Source: Galligastranaerophilus_A sp964467625
Lineage (GTDB): Bacteria > Cyanobacteriota > Vampirovibrionia > Gastranaerophilales > Gastranaerophilaceae
Reading direction: 5' to 3'
Assembly (NCBI GenBank): GCA_964467625.1
Contig: CAYXRM010000001.1
Coordinates: 434,001-498,000 of the forward strand
Length of the DNA: 64,000 nt
Position 1 is the first letter of the stretch. Each line of letters begins with the position of its first letter. The notes beneath the pieces were generated by a model that worked only from the letters and a program-made list of their open reading frames with translations, searched no databases and was not told where the DNA came from. Positions 26,375-33,870 of the stretch are shown one piece after another. Made by a program: the position numbers and the translations under genes.

Positions 26375-27099
26375 TAGCTTAACCTCAAAAAAGCTTCAAT
26401 TTTTGCTTTTGTTGAATTTGAAGGGGTGCCGTCTATGTCTATATAAAGCCCGTTGTATTTGTTTGCAAGGTGTTTTGCAAGTTGATTTTTGGCGCAGAAG
26501 GTTTGTGCAAAAAATACAGTTTTTATTTCTTTATCAACAAATTGTTCCAATTCTAAATCGTATGGTGCCATAGCCTCAACACACCTTGTCCAGCCATAAA
26601 CGTGGGTTGAATTTGGAAACATATCTAAAATACTAAGGTCATTTGGCGGCACGCCCCAAAAGCCTGCAGTTGGCGCTGAATATTCAAGATGTGAATAATC
26701 TTTTTGCTCAATTATGTTAGAGGTTATTAATTCTATTTTTTGTTTAAGCGGCAGTGTGCTTGTTGAAATATAAAGAGAATTTTTTTTATATGTTTTTTCT
26801 TCAAAAATTGAAGTTTCAACACAAAAACCGTAACTTTTTAAAATTTCAGCTGTAAAAAGGGCGCAGTCACACTTATCTTTTCCGATTGGTGCTAAAATTT
26901 TAATTATTTTTTTCTTAAATGCAAAAGCGTTATCTACAATATTTTTTATAATGGTACAATAATTATCAGGCACAAGGTTTGTTTTTGCAGAACCCCAATT
27001 TATGTCTAAGTCAAGCCAGACGGCGTTTTGGAACTCTTGTTTGGTCTTTTTTATTAATTCAGGATGTGGGTAGCCCCAAAAAGCGATTGTATCTTTCAT
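26374..27099 (-). CDS. Short 2-hydroxyacyl-CoA dehydratase component-like protein
   Basis: A 241-residue protein whose C-terminus (TFCAKNQLAKHLANKYNGLY then STKAKIEAFLRL) resembles the end of HgdB/HGD-D-type dehydratase subunits. Cysteine-bearing stretches GKDKCDCALF and GWTRCVEAM could bind an iron-sulfur cluster. It is much shorter than full dehydratase subunits (about 370-430), so it may be a reduced relative with a different reaction. It is immediately upstream of, and coupled to, an activase-like ATPase, which is the usual pairing for this radical enzyme class. The assignment rests on motif resemblance and context. Confidence 0.5.
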   Translation of the reverse strand: MKDTIAFWGYPHPELIKKTKQEFQNAVWLDLDINWGSAKTNLVPDNYCTIIKNIVDNAFAFKKKIIKILAPIGKDKCDCALFTAEILKSYGFCVETSIFEEKTYKKNSLYISTSTLPLKQKIELITSNIIEQKDYSHLEYSAPTAGFWGVPPNDLSILDMFPNSTHVYGWTRCVEAMAPYDLELEQFVDKEIKTVFFAQTFCAKNQLAKHLANKYNGLYIDIDGTPSNSTKAKIEAFLRLS

Positions 27100-27139
27100 A
27101 TATCTTAGTTTAACACATAAAAGAAAATTAAAAAAAGAC

Positions 27140-27168
27140 TTGTATAATTTTAAATTTAATTATAAAAT
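27140..27168 (+). promoter_or_regulatory. Probable promoter for the zinc-ribbon gene at 27288
   Basis: TTGTAT (27140-27145) and TAAAAT (27163-27168) are separated by exactly 17 bases. The predicted leader is about 110 bases, longer than most in this window, but no convincing structure was found in it. Confidence 0.4.
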
Positions 27169-27287
27169 GGGGGTATAAATGCGTATCGGTGATTGAATTT
27201 TTATTTTTTCTACGGTATTAGTTAAAATTTGCCACTTAGACGTAAGATGGAATACGGGCAAAAAAGCCAAAAAGGAAATTTTTATTT

Positions 27288-28052
27288 ATGTATACTAATA
27301 AGTGTATCAAGTGCGGGAAGGAATTTGAAACAAAAAATCCAAAAAGGGTGATTTGTCCTGATTGTTTGTATCCCGATAAGGCACAAGCATCTTCATCAGA
27401 AGGTTATTCCTCTCAAACAGGAACCGAATACCCCAGAAGTTACAGCTTCGGTAACGACAACAACCCGCAAAGGTATAATAAGCGCCCTCAATATAACAGG
27501 GAAAAGCGCCCGTATAACAATAACGGCGGGTACCAAAGACAGGATAATCAAAGAAGGTCTTTTGGGCAAAATCGCTCAGGCGGGTTCAATAAACCAAAAG
27601 GCGGGTTTAATAAAAAACGTGTACCAAATAAGCCAAAAGCGCTTCTTATCAACAAAGAGCAGCTTGTACAAATTGAAGAATTATACAAAAAAATGCTTCC
27701 CCTTCCAAACCCTGATGCGCATGAAGTTATTGCTCAGGCTGTTGGAATTGAACCTAAAAAGGTATTTTTTGGCATTAATTTAGTAAGACAGAAGCTTATG
27801 CTTCCTAAAATTCAAATGCCAAAAAGAAAACTTGCGCTTACACCTGACCAATTAATGGCGATAAAAAATTTATATGAGCCGCTTTTGCCGCTTCCGCCAA
27901 TTGGGTGTCATAAAATTTTGGCAGCACAACTTAAAATGGATGAGTGGAGAGTGCATGTCGGAATTGGGCTTGTAAGAAAGCAAATGGGACTTGACAGGTG
28001 GAATCAGGAAAGAGAAGACGCACCTGAAGAATACAGAAAAAAAGCTGAATAA
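27288..28052 (+). CDS. Zinc-ribbon protein with Arg/Gly/Asn-rich linker and duplicated C-terminal domain
   Basis: A 254-residue protein in three parts. Residues 6-26 form a zinc ribbon (C6-x2-C9 and C23-x2-C26). Residues 30-115 are a disordered Arg/Gly/Asn/Tyr-rich region reminiscent of RNA-binding RGG tails. Residues about 119-174 and 182-238 are two copies of one alpha-helical domain, with the shared pattern LYxxxLPLPxxxxHxxIA, then VxxGIxLVRxxMxL. The copies align without gaps over about 50 residues. A nucleic-acid-binding role is plausible from the zinc ribbon and basic linker, but I do not recognise the repeated domain. It has its own promoter and terminator. Confidence 0.75.
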   Translation: MYTNKCIKCGKEFETKNPKRVICPDCLYPDKAQASSSEGYSSQTGTEYPRSYSFGNDNNPQRYNKRPQYNREKRPYNNNGGYQRQDNQRRSFGQNRSGGFNKPKGGFNKKRVPNKPKALLINKEQLVQIEELYKKMLPLPNPDAHEVIAQAVGIEPKKVFFGINLVRQKLMLPKIQMPKRKLALTPDQLMAIKNLYEPLLPLPPIGCHKILAAQLKMDEWRVHVGIGLVRKQMGLDRWNQEREDAPEEYRKKAE

Positions 28053-28060
28053 TTGAATAA

Positions 28061-28089
28061 AATGCTCGCTTGTTATGCGGGCATTTTAA
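28061..28089 (+). terminator. Terminator after the zinc-ribbon gene
   Basis: AATGCtCGC (28061-28069) pairs with GCGgGCATT (28077-28085) and is followed by TTAATTTGGGTTTTT. It lies nine bases after the stop at 28052. Confidence 0.7.
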
Positions 28090-28116
28090 TTTGGGTTTTT
28101 ATTAATTGAATGCCAA

Positions 28117-28148
28117 AAAGGGTGCCCTTTTTGTCTAGCACCCTTTTT
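28117..28148 (-). terminator. Terminator for the 45-residue minus-strand gene
   Basis: AAAAAGGGTGC (28117-28127) pairs with GCACCCTTTTT (28138-28148). A/T runs flank both sides, so it can work on either strand. On the minus strand it lies 23 bases after the stop of the small gene at 28171-28308. Confidence 0.7.
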
Positions 28149-28170
28149 CAAATGTTTAATTTTTTTAAAT

Positions 28171-28308
28171 CTAATTTTTTTCCGATACTTCCTTCAAGCA
28201 TGTTTGTTTGCATTCATTGCAACTAAAAAATTCAATGACAGTCGGGGCAACAACAAGACAAAGGTAGGTAACACCTGCAAAAAGAATTAAACTAAGAGCT
28301 TCTAACAT
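28171..28308 (-). CDS. 45-residue membrane protein with Cys-rich tail (short ORF)
   Basis: A short reading frame with an ATG at 28306-28308 and a TAG at 28171-28173. The protein starts MLEALSLILFAGVTYLCLVV and continues APTVIEFF, forming one membrane helix, followed by a polar tail with a C-x2-C-x3-C arrangement (SCNECKQTC). GCGAGG lies about 9 bases before the ATG, and a convincing terminator follows the stop. These flanking signals and the clean hydrophobic-then-polar layout argue for a real gene. The cysteines could bind metal or form disulfides. Function is unknown. Confidence 0.6.
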   Translation of the reverse strand: MLEALSLILFAGVTYLCLVVAPTVIEFFSCNECKQTCLKEVSEKN

Positions 28309-28445
28309 AAATTATTGCCTCGCTTTCTAAAAAATCCCTTACATTTTATATAACGGAATAATTAATTATTTCTTGAATTTAATTTATAAAAATGTAATAA
28401 AACTACATATTATTAAGATATAAAATGAATTAAGGGGGGATAAAT

Positions 28446-28474
28446 TTGCGCATTGATTTTGTTGATTATATAAT
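28446..28474 (+). promoter_or_regulatory. Promoter of the ssb operon
   Basis: TTGCGC (28446-28451), a 17-base spacer and a perfect TATAAT (28469-28474) lie 31 bases upstream of the ssb start codon. Confidence 0.55.
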
Positions 28475-28505
28475 TTAGAACAAATATTAAAAAAGAAGGA
28501 AAAAT

Positions 28506-28835
28506 ATGGTAAATTCAGTCGTTGTAGTTGGCCGTGTAGGACAGGCACCAGAGATGAAATATTATGATTCCGGAAAAGTTAAAACAACTTTTTCTGTTGC
28601 GGTAAACAGGTGGGATGCCCGCACAAAGGAAGAAGTGACGGATTGGTTTAACATTGAAACTTGGGATAAACAGGCAGAATTTGCAGGCGAATGGGTTAAA
28701 AAAGGTTCCCTTGTCGGAATTGAAGGCAGATTGGCTTCAAGCAAGTGGACAAGTCCTGACGGAGAAAATTTAGAGCGTTATTTAATCAGATGCTCGAATA
28801 TAAGATTAATGGGTTCTAAAAAAGAAGAGAATTAA
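28506..28835 (+). CDS. ssb: Single-stranded DNA-binding protein
   Basis: A 109-residue protein consisting of one OB-fold domain: NSVVVVGRVGQAPEMKYY, TFSVAVNRW, DWFNIETWDKQAEFAGEWVKKG and VGIEGRLASSKW are classical SSB stretches. It ends soon after the fold with SKKEEN and lacks the long disordered linker and DDDIPF-type acidic tip that recruits partner proteins in most bacteria. Short SSBs of this kind occur in cyanobacteria-related lineages. It is the first gene of a transcription unit with a DUF1537 kinase (three-base gap) and a pdxA-like gene. It may not be the organism's only SSB. Confidence 0.9.
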   Translation: MVNSVVVVGRVGQAPEMKYYDSGKVKTTFSVAVNRWDARTKEEVTDWFNIETWDKQAEFAGEWVKKGSLVGIEGRLASSKWTSPDGENLERYLIRCSNIRLMGSKKEEN

Positions 28836-28838
28836 TAA

Positions 28839-30152
28839 ATGGCAATTTTAGGCTCTATAGGCATAATAGCCGATGATTTGACCGGTGCAAACGATAGCGC
28901 CCTGCAATTTTTTACAAAAGGCTCAAATACGGAAATTATTTTTGAGCCCGATATTGCTTTGCAAAATCACCCTAACGTGCAAACTTGGGCGCTTACAACA
29001 GAAACAAGAAATCTTCCGCCTGAAATTGCAGCGCCAAAAGTTTGGCATGCTGCCCTAAAACTTTCGCAAAATTTGAGTGTTGAAAAGTTTTATAAAAAAA
29101 TAGATTCCACCCTAAGGGGTAATGTTGCGGTTGAAACCCTTGCTATGCTTGATGCAATTGGGTATGATGCTGCAATAATTGCACCTGCTTTTGTTCAAGA
29201 AGGAAGAATGACAATTGGCGGGTATCAGCTTTTAAAAGGCGTTCCGATTGAAAGAACTGACGCTGCAAGAGATACACGTGCTCCGATTTATGATTCTTAC
29301 ATTCCGGACATTTTAAGGAAACAATTGAACAAAAACATGTATGATGTCATAGATATGATTGGGCTGAAAACCGTTGCCAAAGGTGCTTTTGGGATAACTA
29401 CAGAGTTGAACAAATTTGTTGAGGCGGGAAAAAAATTAATCGTGGTGGATGCGGTTTCGGTTGTGGATTTAGAGCAAATTGCGCTTGCGATTGAAAGAAG
29501 CCAGTTTAAAATTTTGCCTGTTGGCTCTGCAGGGCTTGCAAATGCGCTTGGCCCGATATGGTTGCCTGATAGTACCGTGGAAAAAGTGGATAAAAAAATT
29601 CCCCTTTTGCCCAAATTGATTTTATCGGGTTCAAAAACTTCAATTACGGCAGCCCAAATTAACAATTTAAAATTGGATGATGATATTGAAAATTCTTATT
29701 TTGTAGATTTGAATTTGGATGATATTTTGACTCCGGATATTGAAGCTATGTCAAAGAGAATTGTTCAAAATTTGGGCAAAAGCAACCTTGTGGTGCTTTA
29801 TGTAAGCAAATTGGAAGAAGAACTTTCGCTTGATGTAAATAGAGAAAGGCTTATTGATGAAGGGATTACAAGGGAAAATCTTGCAGTCAAAATAACTGAT
29901 TATTTGTCTGAACTTGCAAGGGCAACTTCAAAAATGGCTGAGTATATTTTAATTACAATCGGGGGAGAAACCTCTTTTAAATGCGCAAATGCACTAAATT
30001 CTAAATATTTGCAGGTAACAGACGCTATTTTGCCTGCCATTCCTTTGTGTATTGACTCAAATGCAAGATTTACGGTTACAAAATCGGGCAATATGGGTTC
30101 AACAAGCGCACTTGTGGACATTATTAATTATTTTGAGCGGCACCAAATATGA
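28839..30152 (+). CDS. Four-carbon acid sugar kinase family protein (DUF1537)
   Basis: A 437-residue kinase. The N-terminal domain opens IGIIADDLTGANDSALQF, the family signature, and has KKIDSTLRGN further on. The C-terminal nucleotide-binding domain includes LSGSKTS, ITIGGETSF and SGNMGSTSALVDI. Characterised members phosphorylate D-erythronate, D- or L-threonate at C4. A neighbouring PdxA2-type dehydrogenase then oxidises and decarboxylates the product to dihydroxyacetone phosphate. The pdxA-like gene overlaps this one by four bases, which fits that pairing, but the real substrate is not known. Confidence 0.88.
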   Translation: MAILGSIGIIADDLTGANDSALQFFTKGSNTEIIFEPDIALQNHPNVQTWALTTETRNLPPEIAAPKVWHAALKLSQNLSVEKFYKKIDSTLRGNVAVETLAMLDAIGYDAAIIAPAFVQEGRMTIGGYQLLKGVPIERTDAARDTRAPIYDSYIPDILRKQLNKNMYDVIDMIGLKTVAKGAFGITTELNKFVEAGKKLIVVDAVSVVDLEQIALAIERSQFKILPVGSAGLANALGPIWLPDSTVEKVDKKIPLLPKLILSGSKTSITAAQINNLKLDDDIENSYFVDLNLDDILTPDIEAMSKRIVQNLGKSNLVVLYVSKLEEELSLDVNRERLIDEGITRENLAVKITDYLSELARATSKMAEYILITIGGETSFKCANALNSKYLQVTDAILPAIPLCIDSNARFTVTKSGNMGSTSALVDIINYFERHQI

Positions 30153-31033
30153 AAGATAAAATCGGAATAACAACAGGAGATATTTTGGGGGTTGGGGAAG
30201 AAATTACTTATAAAGCCTTAAAACATCTTAATTTGCCTTATGAAAAAGTAGTTTTAATTGGAAAGAAGTTAAATCTTCCCTATGAAACACTTGAAGTGGA
30301 TTTTTCCGACAATGGCAGATTTTGCTATCAAACCCTTGAAATTGCTTGTGATTTAGCTAAAAAAGGTGAAATTAAAGGAATTGTAACGGCGCCTGTTTCT
30401 AAAGAAGCGCTTCATAAATCAGGATATTTTTTCAATGGGCAAACTGAAATCTTAGAAAAACTGTTATCAACATCAAGTGATGAAAAAGCAGAAATGGTAT
30501 TTATAGAAAGGGATTTAAGGGTAATGCTTTTAACAAGGCACTTGCCTTTATCTGAAATTAAAATCACAGAAGATATGATTATTGAAAAAACAAAAAGATT
30601 TTATAATTTTTTGGTAAAAAAGTGCAAAATAAAAAATCCAAAAATCGGGGTTTGTGCGCTAAATCCCCATGCAGGCGAGGGGGGCATTTTGGGAAGGGAA
30701 GAAATTGACATTATTATTCCTGCCATAAAAAAATTGAACGCTCTTAAAATACAGACTTTTGGGCCTTTTAGCGCAGATGCTTTTTTTAACAAAATTGGAA
30801 GGAAATATTTAAATTCTGAAAAACAAGAGTATGACGGTATAATTGCAATGTACCATGATCAGGCGCTTTGCCCAACTAAAGCATTATGCGGGGATAAGAC
30901 CGTGAACACAACAATTGGGCTATCTGTGATAAGAACATCTCCCCCGACAGGTACGGCGTATGATATTAAAGGTAAAAATATAGCAGATTTTACAGGCATG
31001 GCTTGTGCAATTAAATTAATGGAAAATTTTTAA
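30149..31033 (+). CDS. PdxA-family dehydrogenase, divergent substrate site
   Basis: A 294-residue protein, shorter than classical PdxA (about 330). Metal ligands are conserved: His131 in LLTRHLPL, His174 in LNPHAGEGG and His236 in MYHDQAL. Two normally constant substrate-side motifs are altered: GHTE becomes GQTE (Gln98), and the DHGTA region becomes PPTGTA (265-270). The N-terminal TPGDPAGIGPE-like motif reads TTGDILGVGEE. Coupling to a DUF1537 kinase suggests a PdxA2-type four-carbon acid-phosphate dehydrogenase and not vitamin B6 synthesis. A biosynthetic role cannot be excluded. Confidence 0.82.
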   Translation: MKDKIGITTGDILGVGEEITYKALKHLNLPYEKVVLIGKKLNLPYETLEVDFSDNGRFCYQTLEIACDLAKKGEIKGIVTAPVSKEALHKSGYFFNGQTEILEKLLSTSSDEKAEMVFIERDLRVMLLTRHLPLSEIKITEDMIIEKTKRFYNFLVKKCKIKNPKIGVCALNPHAGEGGILGREEIDIIIPAIKKLNALKIQTFGPFSADAFFNKIGRKYLNSEKQEYDGIIAMYHDQALCPTKALCGDKTVNTTIGLSVIRTSPPTGTAYDIKGKNIADFTGMACAIKLMENF

Positions 31034-31131
31034 TTCAATCCTCTTTATGGTGTAAATTTTTTAAAAAATATTATTTTTATTTATATATGTAAATATAATA
31101 AAAATGGTAACGAAAATAGGGGACTTGCACT

Positions 31132-31485
31132 ATGTCTTCATTTAACATTAATGGCCCTTCAAATAAGCCCATTATTCAAGGCTCGCAAAATCTCGGTAAA
31201 GACGGTGGCGGCGGCGGAAATACCGGATATATGAATATGCGCAATAAGAAAAAAGAAAAAAAGCAACCGGATGAAGACGACTCTATAGTTTTGGAAGAAG
31301 AACAAGACAGCTTTAGCAAAAGCAGCAGTGCGCAAAAAGAATTAAAAGAAAATGTATTTGTAAAGGCAATTTCAAATTTTTTGTTCGGCACAAAAAAAGA
31401 AAAAGACGTGTTTGAGCATTCTTCAAATAAAGAAGGGCAAAACAACTCTGGTGACGATGATTATTACAGCGGAATTGATGTTTAA
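31132..31485 (+). CDS. Disordered acidic hypothetical protein
   Basis: A 117-residue hydrophilic protein of low complexity. A Gly/Asn-rich N-terminus (GKDGGGGGNTGYMNM) is followed by a short Lys-rich block (KKKEKKQ) and then an acidic, Ser-rich tail (DEDDS, EEEQDS, GDDDYY). The only hydrophobic stretch is a short helix, VFVKAISNFLFG, near residues 76-87. There is no recognisable domain. A -10-like TATAAT (31094-31099) lies upstream without a clear -35. It is probably a small cytoplasmic or surface-associated protein of unknown function. Confidence 0.65.
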   Translation: MSSFNINGPSNKPIIQGSQNLGKDGGGGGNTGYMNMRNKKKEKKQPDEDDSIVLEEEQDSFSKSSSAQKELKENVFVKAISNFLFGTKKEKDVFEHSSNKEGQNNSGDDDYYSGIDV

Positions 31486-31519
31486 TTGACTTTTTTTAAA
31501 AGTTGATTAAATAAAAAAT

Positions 31520-31930
31520 ATGCTAAAAAGGTTTTTGAAAAAAATTTTTGAATGTTCTCATAAAAATGCGCTTTTAGTTGGTAATGAAGGCTTTTGTCCA
31601 ACTTGCGGAAAATATTTAAAGAAAACTTATTTTCTTGTAAGATGCTCTAATTGTGGGATTAAGAGGGTATCGAAAAATAAATTTGGCGAAATTGTGCCAT
31701 TTGAAAAATATTGCACCTCATGCGGGTGTTCGGAATTTGTTGTTGAAAAATATGAAAAATTGCATTTTGCGGATATTAATTATGCAATTGAAATAAAGCA
31801 AGAGGTTGAAAATTCGATTATAAATGAAGTTGAAATTTGGATTGATGAAAACAAAAATGCGAATTCAAACAAAAAATCACCCCGCTTATTGAGTGAGGTG
31901 AAATATATAAAAAACCCCTACCAAAGATAG
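31520..31930 (+). CDS. Double zinc-ribbon protein
   Basis: A 136-residue protein. Two CxxC-type sites are clear: FCPTCGKYLKK (about 26-36) with RCSNCGIKR (about 42-50), and YCTSCGCSEF later. The C-terminal half is a charged helix (IEIKQEVENSIINEVEIWID). Such zinc ribbons occur in RNA- or DNA-binding accessory proteins, but no specific family is recognised. The last codons and the stop lie inside a terminator hairpin (31911-31937), so translation to the end would disrupt that hairpin. A weak ribosome site precedes the ATG. Confidence 0.7.
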   Translation: MLKRFLKKIFECSHKNALLVGNEGFCPTCGKYLKKTYFLVRCSNCGIKRVSKNKFGEIVPFEKYCTSCGCSEFVVEKYEKLHFADINYAIEIKQEVENSIINEVEIWIDENKNANSNKKSPRLLSEVKYIKNPYQR

Positions 31931-31942
31931 GGGTTTTTTTAT
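31911..31942 (+). terminator. Terminator overlapping the stop codon of the zinc-ribbon gene
   Basis: AAAACCCCTA (31911-31920) pairs with TAGGGGTTTT (31928-31937), followed by a T run. The stop codon TAG at 31928-31930 is part of the 3' arm. It also lies at the 3' end of the convergent GH57 gene. Confidence 0.8.
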
Positions 31943-31943
31943 T

Positions 31944-33671
31944 TTATTGATACAAAGGTGCAAGTTTTGCTTCTTGTTGAGGGATAACGCCTTCTTCAAT
32001 TGGAAGGTAAACCCTGTAATCAATTTCGCTAAAGCAATTGTCGATTGATTCGATTTGTTTTAGTTCGCTGTCTGAAATTGAATTGTTGTCAATCATATCG
32101 GCAATTTTTTCAAATCTTTCAACGTGTTCTCTAAATCTGTCTGTTGCGTAATCTTTGGCTTGCCATGTTGTGATTAAGAACGGCCAGTCTGAGCTTTGGA
32201 GTAAAAGATTTTCTCTTGCCAATTGGTTCAGGGCACGCAATAAAAGCTTATCTTCCGGTTGTTTTTCATATCTGGAAACAATGTCGATAATTCTTTTTTC
32301 GCAGGCATGAATAATGGGCCACATCCATTCTGTTAAATGGTTTTGCCATACCCAGAAGTGTCCGCCTTGTCCCCAAGAAGATTCGGGGATTTGGATTGCA
32401 TCAACGGGCGGGTGAGCTTTTAGGTATTCGCCTGCCGTCATCATTTCAACTTCGGGCAAGTATTGGTTTAATTTTTTGATAACCTGTTTAATAAACTCAA
32501 CCCCTTCAAACCACCAGTGACCGTACAATTCGGTGTCAAAAGAAACCATGCAAAGTCCTTCCTTGCCGCCGTTTGCCATTTTGTAGTCATTTAAGAGGTG
32601 ATAAATTAAGGTTGTGTAGTGGTCTGAGTTTGAATTAACCTGATTCATTGCTAAAACAGGGTCGTAAAGCATTTTGTCGCCCAAATCTGTTGTTGAAGAT
32701 GTTATTCTCCAATAGTGCATGCCTGAATTTGGGTCTTTTCTGTGGAATTCACGGTAACAGCCGTCCCCTGGGTATCCGTCCGCTGCTGACCAAACTTGAA
32801 AACCTGCTCTATCATTTCTACCCATAACGGCAACTTGTGCATCTGGAAGCCAGTATGCTGAATATGTGTCATATCCTGTTTTTTCCCTTGCAGGAAGCGG
32901 AATGTATTCTATATTTCCGTAAATACCGATTTTTCTTCTGTTTCCAATTGAGTTTCCGCCTTCGATAACGTGAGATTCCGTGAAGAAATATTCAATGTCG
33001 TTATTTTGAAGGGTAACTTCAATTGCGGGGCGCCATTTTTTCTTGCCGTCACGACCTGTGAATTCATATCCTTGACGGTAAGCGCATTCCGGAAGCCAGC
33101 AACCTTTTGCTTTTTTGCCGAATAATTTTTTTGTTGTATCAGAACCCACTTTAAACTGTGCGTTTAGGTTGGTATCTGTTGCAAGAAGCGGTGAGAACCC
33201 GTGTGTTGCGCCTGAGGTTGTAATTTCTATGCAACCCAAATCTTGATATTTTTTAAACCCGCTAATAAGGTCTTTGTTGAATTTGTTTATGAATAAATCT
33301 TTTATTCTGTTAAACCAATCAAAGTAATATTTTGCAAGATATTTAAGGTGTTGCGAATGCGCTACTTCAGGGTCGGGGTATCTTTCAAGGTCGCCTGAAA
33401 CGGCTTTAATTCTTGTATCTAAATAATCGATAAACCCTTGTTTTAAGTGCTCATCATTCAATTGTTCAGCTAAAATTGGGGTAATGCCCACGGTTAATTT
33501 TGCCTTAATCCCTTCGTCATACAATTCAGAAATCATATTTAAAAGGGGAACATAAGTTTCAGCCATGCATTCGTATAAATTTTCTTCCCCAAAAGGCCAC
33601 ATGCCTGCTTTTCTGTAGAAGGGAAGGTGTGAATGCAACATGAATACAAATTGTCCGACTTTGTTTGCCAT
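31944..33671 (-). CDS. GH57 family 1,4-alpha-glucan branching enzyme-like
   Basis: A 575-residue enzyme. I use the ATG at 33671 because GGAGG lies 10 bases upstream, while the longer frame begins with a poorly placed TTG. The N-terminus VGQFVFMLHSHLPFYRKAG is typical of GH57. The likely nucleophile is Glu195 in GCWLPECAY and the acid/base is Asp379 in VSFDTELYGHWWFEG. A DUF1957-like helical C-terminal domain follows (about 430-575). Such enzymes introduce alpha-1,6 branches into glycogen-like polymers. With glgX at 2331 this supports alpha-glucan storage. It could instead be an alpha-amylase-like relative. Confidence 0.87.
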   Translation of the reverse strand: MANKVGQFVFMLHSHLPFYRKAGMWPFGEENLYECMAETYVPLLNMISELYDEGIKAKLTVGITPILAEQLNDEHLKQGFIDYLDTRIKAVSGDLERYPDPEVAHSQHLKYLAKYYFDWFNRIKDLFINKFNKDLISGFKKYQDLGCIEITTSGATHGFSPLLATDTNLNAQFKVGSDTTKKLFGKKAKGCWLPECAYRQGYEFTGRDGKKKWRPAIEVTLQNNDIEYFFTESHVIEGGNSIGNRRKIGIYGNIEYIPLPAREKTGYDTYSAYWLPDAQVAVMGRNDRAGFQVWSAADGYPGDGCYREFHRKDPNSGMHYWRITSSTTDLGDKMLYDPVLAMNQVNSNSDHYTTLIYHLLNDYKMANGGKEGLCMVSFDTELYGHWWFEGVEFIKQVIKKLNQYLPEVEMMTAGEYLKAHPPVDAIQIPESSWGQGGHFWVWQNHLTEWMWPIIHACEKRIIDIVSRYEKQPEDKLLLRALNQLARENLLLQSSDWPFLITTWQAKDYATDRFREHVERFEKIADMIDNNSISDSELKQIESIDNCFSEIDYRVYLPIEEGVIPQQEAKLAPLYQ

Positions 33672-33870
33672 TTTGAATTTGCCTCCATACGTTTTACATA
33701 ATTCTTTTATATCATAAAACAAATTAAAATATAACCCACAAGAATTACTTCCACGGTATATAAAAATAGCTGAAAAGTCTTATACGTGCAAAAACGCACC
33801 CTGTTTTGATTTTTTTAATTTTATTAAGAAAAATTAACAAGAAAATTTTAAAGATATATATTTTTTAAAT

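Noticed and set aside
33781..33830. Possible terminator (GTGC-loop-GCAC) between the branching-enzyme start and the repeat-protein end
   Set aside because: The stem is only four base pairs and is followed by a weak T stretch on the plus strand, where no gene ends.
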